From positions 62,001-126,000 of the forward strand of contig BROE01000028.1 in assembly GCA_036571765.1 (NCBI GenBank): a DNA stretch of 64,000 bases. The letters are read 5' to 3'. Shown here piece after piece: positions 33,501 to 46,700 of this stretch. Position numbers and translations under genes: made by a program. The stretch is from Plecoglossus altivelis. Lineage: Eukaryota; Chordata; Actinopteri; Osmeriformes; Plecoglossidae. The notes under the pieces are model-generated. The model searched no databases and was not told where the DNA came from. It saw only the letters and a list, made by a program, of their open reading frames with translations. Position 1 is the stretch's first letter. The number at the start of each line of letters is the position of its first letter.

Positions 33501-36500
33501 AGGAGGAGGAGGAGGAGTCAGAGAGCAGCTCAGGAGGAGAAGGAGTCAGAGAGCAGCGCAGGAGGAGAAGGAGTCAGAGAGCAGCTCAGCAGCATCCAAG
33601 GTTAGGGGGAGGTGAGGTGTGGCAGTTGAGCAGGGTTCTTCGGGGTATGACTCATGCTCTGTTACAGGTGGGGGGTGGTCAGGGGGAGCGTAGCAGATTG
33701 TAGCTGGATGTTTGGGAGGGGGGTAACAGAGGGTCAATCAGCCTGGCTAAGACTCACAGACCAATAGGAGCGGGGCCTCTGTTTCCTATTCTGTTGCCAT
33801 CATCACTAGAATATATACTGCATATCTATATATACAAAATTATACAAGTATATGTGCAGCTCTGCTGCTTCGTGTTAGAAGACCAAGTTACCCAGAACGT
33901 AAAGACAGCTACACATACACTAACCCACAGCTGGACAGTAGGAAGAGTACCAGGGGGTGAAAGGAGAGACCAGGGGTGTGAGGCAGTGATCTACAGGGCA
34001 GGCAGCAGCAGACTCACTGGAGCAGCTGTCGAGGGTAGTGCAGACGGCCCCAGGACTGGAGCAGCTTGCGAGGGTCCTCACCAGCCAACTGCAAGTCCTT
34101 AATGGAGCTGATGATCTGGGCATGCATGTCCCTGAGCCAAGCACACCAAGTCAGACAGGGAGGAGGAGGGGCACAAGGGAGGAGAAGGGGGATGGGAGGA
34201 GGGGATGAAAAGGGTGGAGGGGAGAGTTTCAGGACGTGAGACAGGGTGGAGAGCAAGTGGAAGGGCAAGGAGGGGTGAAAACATCACTGTTAGGACCCAG
34301 TGAGGAAACCCTTCCAGCAGCATTACCCAGAAACAGAGCTGAGCCAAAAGGTCATCATTGTGACGTTTGATGTTCTAGAACGAGGCTGAACCAGGGTCGC
34401 AGGAAGGACTGACTAATCTACGGCCGCCGAATACAAATGAGAACAAACTATTTATGCTTCGTCCATTTTGATGTTTACCTTCAGTGAGGTCACTCAGTTA
34501 CAGAGGAGCACCCAGCCATGGTGGGCTTAGTCACACGGGGGAGAGAGGTAAGGAGAGAGGGAGGAAAGAGAGGGGGAGAGATAGGGGGGGAGAAAGGGAT
34601 AAACACACACAGACCAACACAGACAGAGCTCAAGAAGGATAGTGTTGATGGTTCCACTCCCTAACCCAGTGAGTCAGACTGAGTGTGCAGGACTAAATCA
34701 CAGCGGGCAGGGTAGCTGTCCACACCATGCAACTGTGACAATGCTGTGACTTGGAGCTGAGATGCTGTGTTTCACAGCAGGGAGCTGTGAGGAGCTGAGA
34801 TGCTGTGTTTCACAGCAGGGAGCTGTGAGGAGCTGAGATGCTGTGTTTCACAGCAGAGGGAGCTGTGAGGAGCTGAGATGCTGTGTTTCACAGCAGAGGG
34901 AGCTGGGAGGAGCTGAGATGCTGTGTTTCACAGCAGAGGGAGCTGGGAGGAGCTGAGATGCTGTGTTTCACAGCAGAGGGAGCTGTGAGGAGCTGAGATG
35001 CTGTGTTTCACGGCAGAGGGAGCTGTGAGGAGCTGAGATGCTGTGTTTCACAGCAGAGGGAGCTGGGAGGAGCTGAGATGCTGTGTTTCACGGCAGAGGG
35101 AGCTGTGAGGAGCTAAGATGCTGTGTTTCACAGCAGAGGGAGCTGGGAGGAGCTGAGATGCTGTGTTTCACAGCAGAGGGAGCTGTGAGGAGCTGAGATG
35201 CTGTGTTTCACAGCAGAGGGAGCTGTGAGGAGTGGTGTTACATTAGTGTCTGATTCTGTAGGGTTAGGATGTCTGGGTCTGTGACCCTGAGAGCGGGACT
35301 CATGCAGGTGAGGCCTGTGCTACTACTTACCCCGGCGCTCACTAACACAGAGCAGGGCAGGAAGGGAGAGGGGGCAAAGGAGGCATAGTTAGGTAAAGCT
35401 ACCAGGCTGAGGCTCCATCCAGTGTTTATAGACCTGAAGCAGGCAGACAGGTTTGAAAAACATGCTTTCAGCTCCAGTGAGCCTTCAGAGCTGTAATGGA
35501 GCCATGCTCATATCTGTTCACTTCCTGTCAGATCTGCAAACACTCAGACGCACCAATAAACCTGGACACCCTGGAGGTTACTACAGGAGGGGAAGAGGGA
35601 CAGAAAGCACGATATATACTGTATATCGTGCTTTCTGTAGTGTTTCGTCAAAACCAAAGAGTTGTTCTGTCTCAAACTCCTTTTCTCGTTTCCTGTCCAA
35701 TTGTTTTGAGTAGTAGTGAGGATAACCACCCCACTGCCCCCTGCATCCTGCCCCCTGCATCCTGCCCCCCGCATCCTGCCCTGCTCCAGTCCACTTACTT
35801 ATTTCTCTCATAACTAGCAAAGATGTCTTCAAAGGCCTCTAGAGGGCTCTCGTCAGAGGGGGCAAAGTAAAAATCGAGCAAAGAGGCTCGCCTGTGGAGA
35901 GGAGAGCAACACGCACAGTCACACAGGAGAGTGTCTGGGAGACGAAGGGAGGAGGAAAGAAAGAAAGTGCAACTATGTAAAAGAATGAGGGACAGAGAGT
36001 AGCAGAGAGAGAGAGAGGGGGAGAGAGAGCGGAAGAGAGAGATAGAGGGGGAGAGAGAGAGGAAGAGAGAGATAGAGGGGGAGAGAGAGAGGAAAAGAGA
36101 GATAGAGGGAAAGAAAGAGGGAGGCATGAGAGAGAGAGGGCAAGAGAAATAGGAAAGGAGAGGTAGGGGGAGAGAGAGAGAAGGGCCTCCCCTCCCAGAT
36201 TCTCTGTCTCTATCATGGAGCAATGGGGATCCATGTGTTCTTTCTAACCAGATCTGGGAATGTTTGTCCGTGAGAAAGATTGGATTATACACTTTCAGAA
36301 GAGGACAGACAGCTGTATGTAACAGCAACATTCAGGTTTGAAGGTGTTGAGTTGGACAGTGTGTGTATCTTACTTATAAATGCGCTCCACAGGAGGGTTG
36401 GGTCTCTGAAGCTCCCCAAGAGGTGTCCTGGAGATGGGGCGCACAACACCTGCACACACACACACACACACACAGTCCTGTCATGCCCAGGTGTCATGCC

Positions 36501-39500
36501 CAGGTGTCATGCCCAGGTGTCATGCCCAGGTGTCATGCCCAGGTGTCATGCCCAGGTGTCATGCGGTTGTGGTGTGCTGGGCTGTGTGTGTGGTTGTGAG
36601 GTGTGGTGTGCTGGGCTGTGTGGTGTGCTGGGCTGTGTGGTGTGGTGTGTTGTGTGGTGGTGTGGTGTGGTGTGTGTATGGTTGTGTGGCTGTGAGGTGT
36701 GCTGGGGTGTGTGTTGTGTGGTGAGGTGTGTGTGTGTATGGTTGTGTGTATGGTGGTGTGCTGGGGTGTGTGTTGTGTGGTAAGGTGTGTGTATGGTTGT
36801 GTGTATGGTGGTGTGTGTATGGCTGTGTGTATGGTGGTGTGTGTATGGTGGTGTGCTGGGGTGTGTGTTGAGGTGTGCTGGGGTGTGTTGTGTTGGTGGC
36901 CTTGTGAGTGGCTGGCGCGTCTGTTTGTGTGCATGTGTGTGGAGGTGTGCTGGGGTGTGTGTTGTGTGATGTGTGTGGAGGTGTGCTGGGGTGTGTGTTG
37001 TGTGATGTGTGTGGAGGTGTGCTGGGGTGTGTGTTGTGTGTGTGGCCTGTGAGCGTGTGCTGGGTGTGGTTGTGTGATGTGTGTGAGTTGTGCATGGGAG
37101 GTGTGTTGTGTGAGTGTGTGGAGGTGTGCTGGGGTGTGTGATTGTGTATGTGTGTGAGAGGTGTGCGGGGTGTGCGTTGTGGATGGGGTGGAGGTGTGCT
37201 GGGGTGTGTGTTGTGTGCTGGGGTGTGTGGTGGTGTTGTGTGGCTGTGAGGTGTGCTGGGGTGTGTGTTGTGTGATGTGTGTGGGAGGTTCTGGGTTGTG
37301 TGTTGTGTATGTTTGAGGTGTGCTGCGGGTGCGTGAAGGTTGTGCTGGGTGTGTTGTTGTGTCGTGGTGTGCTGGGGTGGTGCTGTGTTGCTGTGGAGGT
37401 GTGCTGGGGGTGGGGTGGTTTTTGTGGCGTGGAGGTGTGTGGGTGTTGGAGTGTGTGTGTGGAGGGTGTGCTGGAGGTGTTGTTGTTCGATGTGTGTGGA
37501 GGTGTGCTGGGGTGTGTGTTGTGTGATGTGTGTGGAGGTGTGCTGGGGTGCGTCTGACCTGCAGTCCTGGCGGCCCTGCGACTCCCTGCCTGATTAAAGC
37601 CGGCCAGCCCACGGACAGCAGCCCGCAGCACAGCCCAGCGGAACATCGCCACTGGATCCATGCCAATCAGCTGCCGCACAAACGCCCGCTCACTGCTCCT
37701 CAGGAGAGCCACGATGTCCGGACGCATGTGGTCTGTGTTCTTCTCACGGAAGTCCTGTTAGGAAACAGGAGCATTGCTTAGATGATCCAGGTGGATAGGG
37801 TTATCCAGGTGGATAGGGGTAGATATAGTAGAGCAGTGTGTGGTCATGTTAGCAATGCGTGGTCATGTTAGCAGTGTGTGGTCATGTTAGCAGTGTGTGG
37901 TCATGTTAGCAGAGCAGTGTGTGGTCATGTTAGCAGTGTGTGGTCATGTTAGTAGAGCAGTGTGCGGTCATGTTAGCAGTGTGTGGTCATGTTAGTAGAG
38001 CAGTGTGCGGTCATGTTAGCAGTGTGTGGTCATGTTAGTAGAGCAGTGTGCGGTCATGTTAGCAGTGTGTGGTCATGTTAGTAGAGCAGTGTGCGGTCAT
38101 GTTAGCAGTGTGTGGTCATGTTAGTAGAGCAGTGTGCGGTCATGTTAGCAGTGTGTGGTCATGTTAGTAGAGCAGTGTGCGGTCATGTTAGCAGTGTGTG
38201 GTCATGTTAGTAGAGCAGTGTGCGGTCATGTTAGCAGTGTGTGGTCATGTTAGTAGAGCAGTGTGCGGTCATGTTAGCAGTGTGTGGTCATGTTAGTAGA
38301 GCAGTGTGCGGTCATGTTAGCAGTGTGTGGTCATGTTAGTAGAGCAGTGTGCGGTCATGTTAGCAGTGTGTGGTCATGTTAGTAGAGCAGTGTGCGGTCA
38401 TGTTAGCAGTGTGTGGTCATGTTAGTAGAGCAGTGTGCGGTCATGTTAGCAGTGTGTGGTCATGTTAGTAGAGCAGTGTGCGGTCATGTTAGCAGTGTGT
38501 GGTCATGTTAGTAGAGCAGTGTGTGGTCATGTTAGCAATGCGTGGTCATGTTAGCAGAGCAGGGTGTGGTCATGTTAGCAATGCGTGGTCATGTTAGCAG
38601 AGCAGGGTGTGGTCATGTTAGCAATGCGTGGTCATGTTAGCAGAGCAGGGTGTGGTCATGTTAGCAATGCGTGGTCATGTTAGCAGAGCAGGGTGTGGTC
38701 ATGTTAGCAATGCGTGGTCATGTTAGCAGAGCAGGGTGTGGTCATGTTAGCAATGCGTGGTCATGTTAGCAGAGCAGGGTGTGGTCATGTTAGCAATGCG
38801 TGGTCATGTTAGCAGAGCAGGGTGTGGTCATGTTAGCAATGCGTGGTCATGTTAGTAGAGCAGTGTGTGGTCATGTTAGCAGTGTGTGGTCATGTTAGCA
38901 GAGCAGTGTGTGGTCATGTTAGCAATGCGTGGTCATGTTAGCAGTGTGTGGTCATGTTAGCAATGCGTGGTCATGTTAGCAGAGCAGTGTGTGGTCATGT
39001 TAGCAGTGTGTGGTCATGTTAGCAATGCGTGGTCATGTTAGCAGTGTGTGGTCATGTTAGCAGAGCAGTGTGTGGTCATGTTAGAGGCTCCTACCGTGAT
39101 TTGTACTTGACCTTCCCAGCAAAGTGCTGGATGACGAAGGCTGGCTCCATGACCGGCGTGGGCACAAAGTACCTGTTGCCCTGGTGCTGCTGTTTAAACT
39201 TAGCCAGCAGGGTCTTGTCAGTGGCATGGCGGCGAAACTGTGGGAGAGAGACAAGGGGGGGGGGAGAAGAGAGTGAGGGAGGAGAGAGACAAGGGAGGAG
39301 GAGGAGAAGAGAGGGAGGGGGGAGGGAGGAGAGAGGGAGGGGGAGTGAGGAGAGAGACAAGGGAGTAGGAGAAGAGAGGAAGAGGGGGAGGGAGGAGAGA
39401 GACAAGGGAGGAGGAGGAGAAGAGAGACAAGGGAGGAGGAGGAGAGAGACAAGGGAGGAGGAGGAGAGAGGAAGAGAGAGGGAGGAAGGCAGGGGGGAGG

Positions 39501-39825
39501 AGGAGGGAGTAGAAGAGAGAGGGGGAGGCAGGAAATCAGAGGGGATGAGATGGAAGGCAAGTCACTGTAAGGATTGTAACCCTGTGAGGGGCGGTGGTGT
39601 GTCCTACTTGCTCTCCTCATCCAGCAGGTACAGCAGGCCTGTGGGTTTCCTGCTGATCAGGTGGATGCAACCCACATTGTCTGTGTAGTCGATGTTGTGC
39701 CAGGTGATTCCCTCACCCTGGTACTCCTCCTGCAGGGGGGGGGGGGGGAGGATAGTCAGACAGACAGACAGTCAAACAGAGAGAGTGACAGAGCATGAGA
39801 GAGAGCAAGGCCCAGACAGACAGGC

Positions 39826-39856
<31 letters not shown>

Positions 39857-42120
39857 GCATGAGAGAGCAAGGCTCAGACAGACAAAGAGACAGACAGCAT
39901 GAAGGAGCAAGGCTCAGACAGACAGGCAGACAGACAGAGAGACAGACAGGCAGACAGAGAGACAGACAACATGAAGGAGCGAGGCTCAGACAGACAGGCT
40001 CACCTGTTCCAGTTTAAATATGTGCTGGTTGAAGTAGTACTGAAGTTGCTCATTAGCATAGTTGATGCAGAACTGCTCAAAGCTGTTGGTGGCAAAGTCC
40101 TCAAAGCCAAATATATCCAACACACCAATGGACAGACACTGAAACGGACAGAGGCATCAAAATTGTTCATGGGTCTGCGTGTGCAGTGTGTTTGTGTGTG
40201 TGCGTGCGTATGTGTTCGTTTGTGCATGCATGTGTGAGTGTGTGCGTGTGCATGCGTGTGTGAGTGCGTGTGTGTGTGTGCATGCGTGTGTGAGTGTGTG
40301 TGTGTGCATGCATGTGTGAGTGTGTGTGTGCGTGTGTGCATGCGTGTGTGCAGGGCGTGAGTGTGCAGGGTCTCACAGGGACAGACTCCTCCATATCCTT
40401 CTTGTTGAGTAGAGCGTGATTGATGCGCAGGACGATCCAGTCAAACAGAGCACTGTACAGTGACTTGGCCATGCTGTCTCTGGCTGTGATGGCCTGACAG
40501 ACAGGAGGAGACAAGGGGTGGGACAGACAGGAGTAGACAGAGGAGGGGGAGAGAGGTGACACAGAGAGGAGAAGCGAGATAGAGGAGGGGTGAGATGGAG
40601 GAGGGGTGAGATAGAGGAGGGGTGAGATAGAGGAGGGGTGAGATAGAGGAGGGGTGAGATAGAGGAGGGGTGAGATAGAGGAGGGGTGAGAGAATAGGGG
40701 TGAGAGAAGAGGGGTGAGACAGAGAGGAGGGGTGAGACAGTGATGAGAGGTGAGACGAAGAGGAGGGGTGAGAGAGTAGGGGTGAGAGAGAGGACAGGTG
40801 CATGATGGTAGGGATGGGTAAGGGGTGGGAAAGGATAGGGTTAGAGGTGGGTTCCTCGTGGTGGCTGTAGGGCAGAATCATCCTATCATTAGGGTTAGGG
40901 GTGGCTGAGGGGTGAGACAGGGGTAGGTACCTCGCTGTGGCTGTAGGGTAGAATCAGCTTGTCATTAACTGTAACTGTCTTCCTCTTAGTCAATGCCTCC
41001 ACCAACAGCTCCTCTTTCACCTAGTGGACAAACACACCTGTTGGTCTAAAAACTCTTACTAACTGCCAGCATGACAGTGCTGCCTTTCCACATAAATAAG
41101 CAGCCACTTGAGAAGTGAGTTAGCTTCTCCCTGGGAGCAGGGCTGACGCACCTGGAGCAGGTCAGACAGGGTGGCCAGCACCTCTGGAGGGCCCACATCC
41201 AGCCCCTCCTCCCTCCCGGTAGCCTTCTTCTTGTACGTCACATTCCCCAGGTACAAGATGGCCGACAGCACAGAGAAGATCCTGCAGGGGGGCATGAAAA
41301 CACCCATGAACTCACACACACCCCAAAAGACCCTGGTCCCAGTCTTAGAGTGGGTTTGTCCAGCCCTCACAGACACTCACTGTTTCTTAGTGGCGGCCAG
41401 GAAGCCAACCATCTCCATAGCCTGCTGAAGACGCTCAAAATCATGACGCAAGTCCTCTTCATCCTCAATCCTGAAGTTTTCCTGGGGGAGGAAAGGGGGG
41501 GTACAAAGGTGATGGGGAGAGGCGGTACATGAGCTGGGGAGCAGGTCAGGGTAGGGAGGGGAGCAGAGCAGGGAGGGGAGCAGGGTAGGGCAGGGTAGGG
41601 AGCAGGGAGGGGAGCATGGCAGGGAGCAGGGTAGGGAGCAGGGTAGGGAGCAGGGCAGGGAGGGGAGCATGGCAGGGAGGGGAGCAGGGCAGGGCAGGGA
41701 GGGGACGGGAGCAGGGCAGGGAGGGGATCAGGGTAGGGAGGGAAGCAGGGCAGGGAGCAGGGCAGGGAGGGGAACAGGGCAGGGTGGGGAGCAGGGTAGG
41801 GAGGGGAGCAGGGCAGGGAGGGTGTGTCTGGGTGTGGTCAGTGTACCTGGCGGAGGTACAGGTACTCCTCAGGCTGCAGCAGTTTGAACTCTTTGCGCTC
41901 CTGCTCTGAAGCCCCCAGCAGGAGGTAGTAGAACACATGGTAGTTCCTGTTATACACACACAATGAACACATGGTAGTTCCTGTTATACACACACAATGA
42001 ACACATGATAGTTCCTGTTATACACACACAATGAACACATGGTAGTTCCTGTTATACACACACAATGAACACAAGGTAGTTCCTGTTATACACACACAAT
42101 GAACACAAGGTAGTTCCTGT

Positions 42121-42160
<40 letters not shown>

Positions 42161-42522
42161 GAACACAAGGTACTTCCTGTTATACACACACACACACACA
42201 CACAATGAACACAAGGTACTTCCTGTTATACACACACACACACACACAATGAACACAAGGTACTTCCTGTTATACATACACACACACACACACACACAAT
42301 GAACACAAGGTACTTCCTGTTATACACACACAATGAACACAAGGTAGTTCCTGTTATACACGCACACGCACACACACACACACACACACACAATGAACAC
42401 AAGGTACTTGCTGTTATACACACACAATGAACACAATGTAGTTCCTGTTATACACACACAATGAACACAAGGTAGTTCCTGCTACACACACACACACACA
42501 ATGAACACAAGGTAGTTCCTGT

Positions 42523-42600
<78 letters not shown>

Positions 42601-43696
42601 GAACACAAGGTAGTTCTGACATACATGTTAACATAATCCATACATGATAGGTGTGCTATGTCAGTTTTAGAGGATAACTAGAGCAGACCAGCACAGCTGT
42701 GCTCATGGATGTATGCAGATGTGAGTGCTGGTATTCAGGGTTTGGGTGTGTGTAGTCTGGGGTGGAGAAGAAGAATGCTGTCATCTCCTTCTGAGAGTCT
42801 GTGTCACTGTGGGGAAACAGACTGTGTGTAGAGGAAGAGTCAAGTCTATATCACTGTGTAGAGGAAGAGTCAAGTCTATATCACTGTGTAGAGGAAGAGT
42901 CAAGTCTATGTCACTGTGCAGAGGAAGAGTCAAGTCTATATCACTGTGGGGAAACAGACACTGTGTAGAGGAAGAGTCAAGTCTATGTCACTGTGGGGAA
43001 ACAGACACTGTGTAGAGGAAGAGTCAAGTCTATATCACTGTGTAGAGGAAGAGTCAAGTCTATGTCACCCTGGGGAAACAGACACTGTGTAGAGGAAGAG
43101 TCAAGGGTCACCTCGTGTCCTTTATCCTTACCTCTCATTCTTCTCTCTGGATACCAGACGAGACTTCTCCAGGAGATACTTCTCCACCACAGCACTGAGA
43201 GGAGGTGGGAAAGAGACACAAGCAGAGACCTATGGTAAAGTGCGTTTCTCAACATCCATACAGTGCATACACACACTTTGTAGTGCCTTACCCTCTCACT
43301 ACCCCACTCTCCAGGTAGTTCACCTGGATGAATTTCCCGAAGCGGCTGGAGTTGTTGTTGTGAGCCGTCTTTGCGTTTCCAAAAGCCTGCAGGGAGAGAA
43401 GCAGCAAAACATCAGTTCCTTCAACATCAGAGAAGCAGAAAACACATCAGTTCCTTCAACATCAGTGGCCTTTAAGCTGCTCTCTCTGTGTGGGAGGGGA
43501 ATCGGACTTATTCAAAAGAGAAGCTAAACAAAAAACTGATTAGACAGTGAGGCTTCACTTTACCTCTGACACCATATGCCCCTGCACTCAACAACAAAGA
43601 CAGATCAACAACTTGAAATCATCAATGACAGCACACCCTTCTGAATGAAGAGCAGGAAGAGAGAGATAACAACCCTTTTAAAAAACACACAGGACA

Positions 43697-43733
<37 letters not shown>

Positions 43734-46700
43734 CAACAACCCTGTTCAACCACACATGCACACAGTCAAGACAAAAACACACAGTCAAAACACACACAGT
43801 CAAAACACACACAGTCAAAATACACACAGTCAAAACACACACAGTCAAAATACACACAGTTAAAACACACACAGTCAAAACACACACAGTCAAAACACAC
43901 ACAGTCAAAACACACACAGCCAAATCAAGCAGCCATGGAAGAGGTGGCCTGTGTTACACAGGAGACACTTGGTAACTGAGCAGCAGTTGTAGGGTGAAGT
44001 TAATACAGTGGTAGTCAGAAGGCTGATTAACAGTCTGAGACTGTTGACTCATTTCCACTCAACCTGACCTCTGACCCTCTTCCTCCCACGGCCCTGCCAT
44101 GCCATCATGCTGCGCTCCCTCCCTGATCTCAGGCTGGGAGCCACCCCTCTCTACCCCAGCTGTTCAGTTCTCTATGAGGAAGCGCTTCCTGCTCATGTGT
44201 GATGTCATCACTCAAGGTCAGATTCTATTGTGTCATCACACGCAGCCCTGCTGGGGCTCAATACACACTCTCTAGCTGCAGTGTGTGTGTGTGTGAAAGA
44301 GAGGGTAAAAGTGTGTGTGTGAAAGTCTATGTGTATGCTGTGTATGTGTGGATTTGTGTGAGAGAGAGATAGACAGAGAGAGAGAGAGACAGAGAGGGTA
44401 CAGATATGCATGTCAAAGACTGTGTGTACACAGTCCTTGTTTATCAGGGTGGAGAGCCATAGAAAGCAGTCTGGGTGGGGACAGTTGGCACTGACCTTCA
44501 TCCCTGTGAACGCTGCCCAGTGTGTCTCCCAGCTGTGCCCAGGAGGGCACCCTTGGAACCCCCTCAGGCCTGGCCCCCCCAGACCTGGCCCCCTCAGGCA
44601 TGGCCCCCCTAAATTATGACCCCCTCAGGCAGGCCCCCTCACGCATGGCTCCCTCAGACATGGCCCCCTCAGACATGGCCCCCTCAGACATGGCCCCCTC
44701 AGGCATGGCCCCCTCAGGCATGGCCCCGCCTAGGCATGGCCCCCTCATGCATGGCCCCCCTAAAGCATGGGCCCCTCAGGCATAGCGGAAATGCTGAACA
44801 CGTAACGCATCATTCGGCTTCAGATCCTCAGGTCTTTTTAAAGGAGGCGAGGAAGAGCAGAATGTCTGCCAGGCAGTAGGGTTAGGGTTAGCACCCTGAG
44901 CTAGCAGAGCAGGGTTAGCACCCTGGGCTAGCAGAGCAGGGTTAGCACCCTGAGCTAGCAGAGCTGGGTTAGCACCCTAGGCTAGCAGAGCAGGGTTAGC
45001 ACCCTGAGCTAGCAGAGCAGGGTTAGCACCCTGGGCTAGCAGAGCTGGGTTAGCACCCTAGGCTAGCAGAGCAGGGTTAGCACCCTAGGCTAATAGAGCA
45101 GGGTTAGCACCCTGAGCTAGCAGAGCAGGCTTAGGGTAAGCACCCTACAGAGTACAGGTAACACCCTAGGCTAGCAGAGCAGGGTTAGCACCCTGAGCTA
45201 GCAGAGCTGGTTTAGCACCCTAGGCTAGCAGAGCAGGGTTAGCACCCTGAGCTAGCAGAGCAGGGTTAGCACCCTGGGCTAGCAGAGTAGGGTTAGCACC
45301 CTGAGCTAGCAGAGCAGGGTTAGCACCCTAGGCTAGTAGAGCAGGGTTAGCACCCTGAGCTAGCAGAGCAGGCTTAGGGTAAGCACCCTACAGAGTACAG
45401 GTAACACCCTGAACTAGCAGAGCAGGGTTAGCACCCTAGGCTAGTAGAGCAGGGTTAGCACCCTGGGGTAGCAGAACAGGGTTAGCACCCTGAGCTAGCA
45501 GAGCAGGGTTAGCACCCTGAGCTAGCAGAGTAGCGTTAGCGCCCTTGGCTAGCAGAGCAGTGTGGACAGGGTAGACCCAAGGCAGGCAGAGCACCATGGA
45601 AACAAGCCCATTTGCATATGACTGGAAAGATACTGATGTAGACTGTGATAAGACAAAGACAGGAGAGGGAGGAAGGGAAAAGAGAGGAAGGGAGTAAAGT
45701 GCAAAGAAGAGTTTAGTGGAGGAGAGAAGGGAAATAAGAGAGGAGGATTGGAAAGAAAATGTATAAATTTGAATGAGAGGTTTATGAGATTTACCGTAGT
45801 GTGTATGTGCAAGCCTGCATCTGTGTGTATTCAGGACATGTCATGGTGTATTTGGCTGCTCTGACTGGTTCCTTTGTGTGGAAGTAGACCCCCCAGTATA
45901 TTTCCAATCTCAGAGCCAGCACTCTCAGACAGGGAGTTCTGCTTCCTGATCACGACTCCTCTGCAGCCTAGCCTGCAGCAGCTCAAAGGAGTACTTCCTC
46001 CTTCAGTGAAACACATTACAGAAGAAGACGGGCTTATCCAGGCCAGGCTGACACACCACGGGGCCATGATGCTTTCAAGAACATAGCGTGGATGACACCA
46101 TGAGGTTATTCATAGTACAAAACGCTCTCGGGGATTCACATGATGCTAACAGTAATGACAATGGTGTTGCTGGTTGAAAATAAACAGCTGTCTTCACTGC
46201 TGCTCCAGTTAGCAGACAAAAGGCTAAAGAGACAGCTAGCCAGCTAGAAAGACAACTACATAGCCAGCCAATCAATGAAGGCCTTTGTCAATCTTCCAAT
46301 TAAGCTAAGGTAGTTTAAAAATGAAAAGCACACAGTATAGCTAGCTTGGATGGACAGACCAAGCTGGCATGCTAACACCTGAATAAGCTTACGACAAAAT
46401 AGATAAGCACCAAGGGTTATCATGTATGGCTAGCATGTGATATTAGCATGTGTGGCTAACATGTGTGGCTAACATGTGTGGCTAGCATGTGTGGCTAACA
46501 TGTGTGGCTAACATGTGTGGCTAACATGTGTGGCTAACATGTGTGGCTAGCATGTGATGCTAGCACATACCAGCCATCATAGGTCTGCTCAGAGATATTC
46601 ATTCTACCACGCTAATAGACCTATGCTGATGGTAATGATAAGTAATGTTTAGGTCCTAGACAACATAAGGTGGCTGAACATCTCTGTAGAGATGAAAAAG

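Noticed and set aside
36533..37727. Thr/His/Pro-rich minus-strand open frames of nearly 400 codons
   Set aside because: They translate a GT-rich satellite in a myo9b intron. Only the part over 37559-37754 is real (exon 12).
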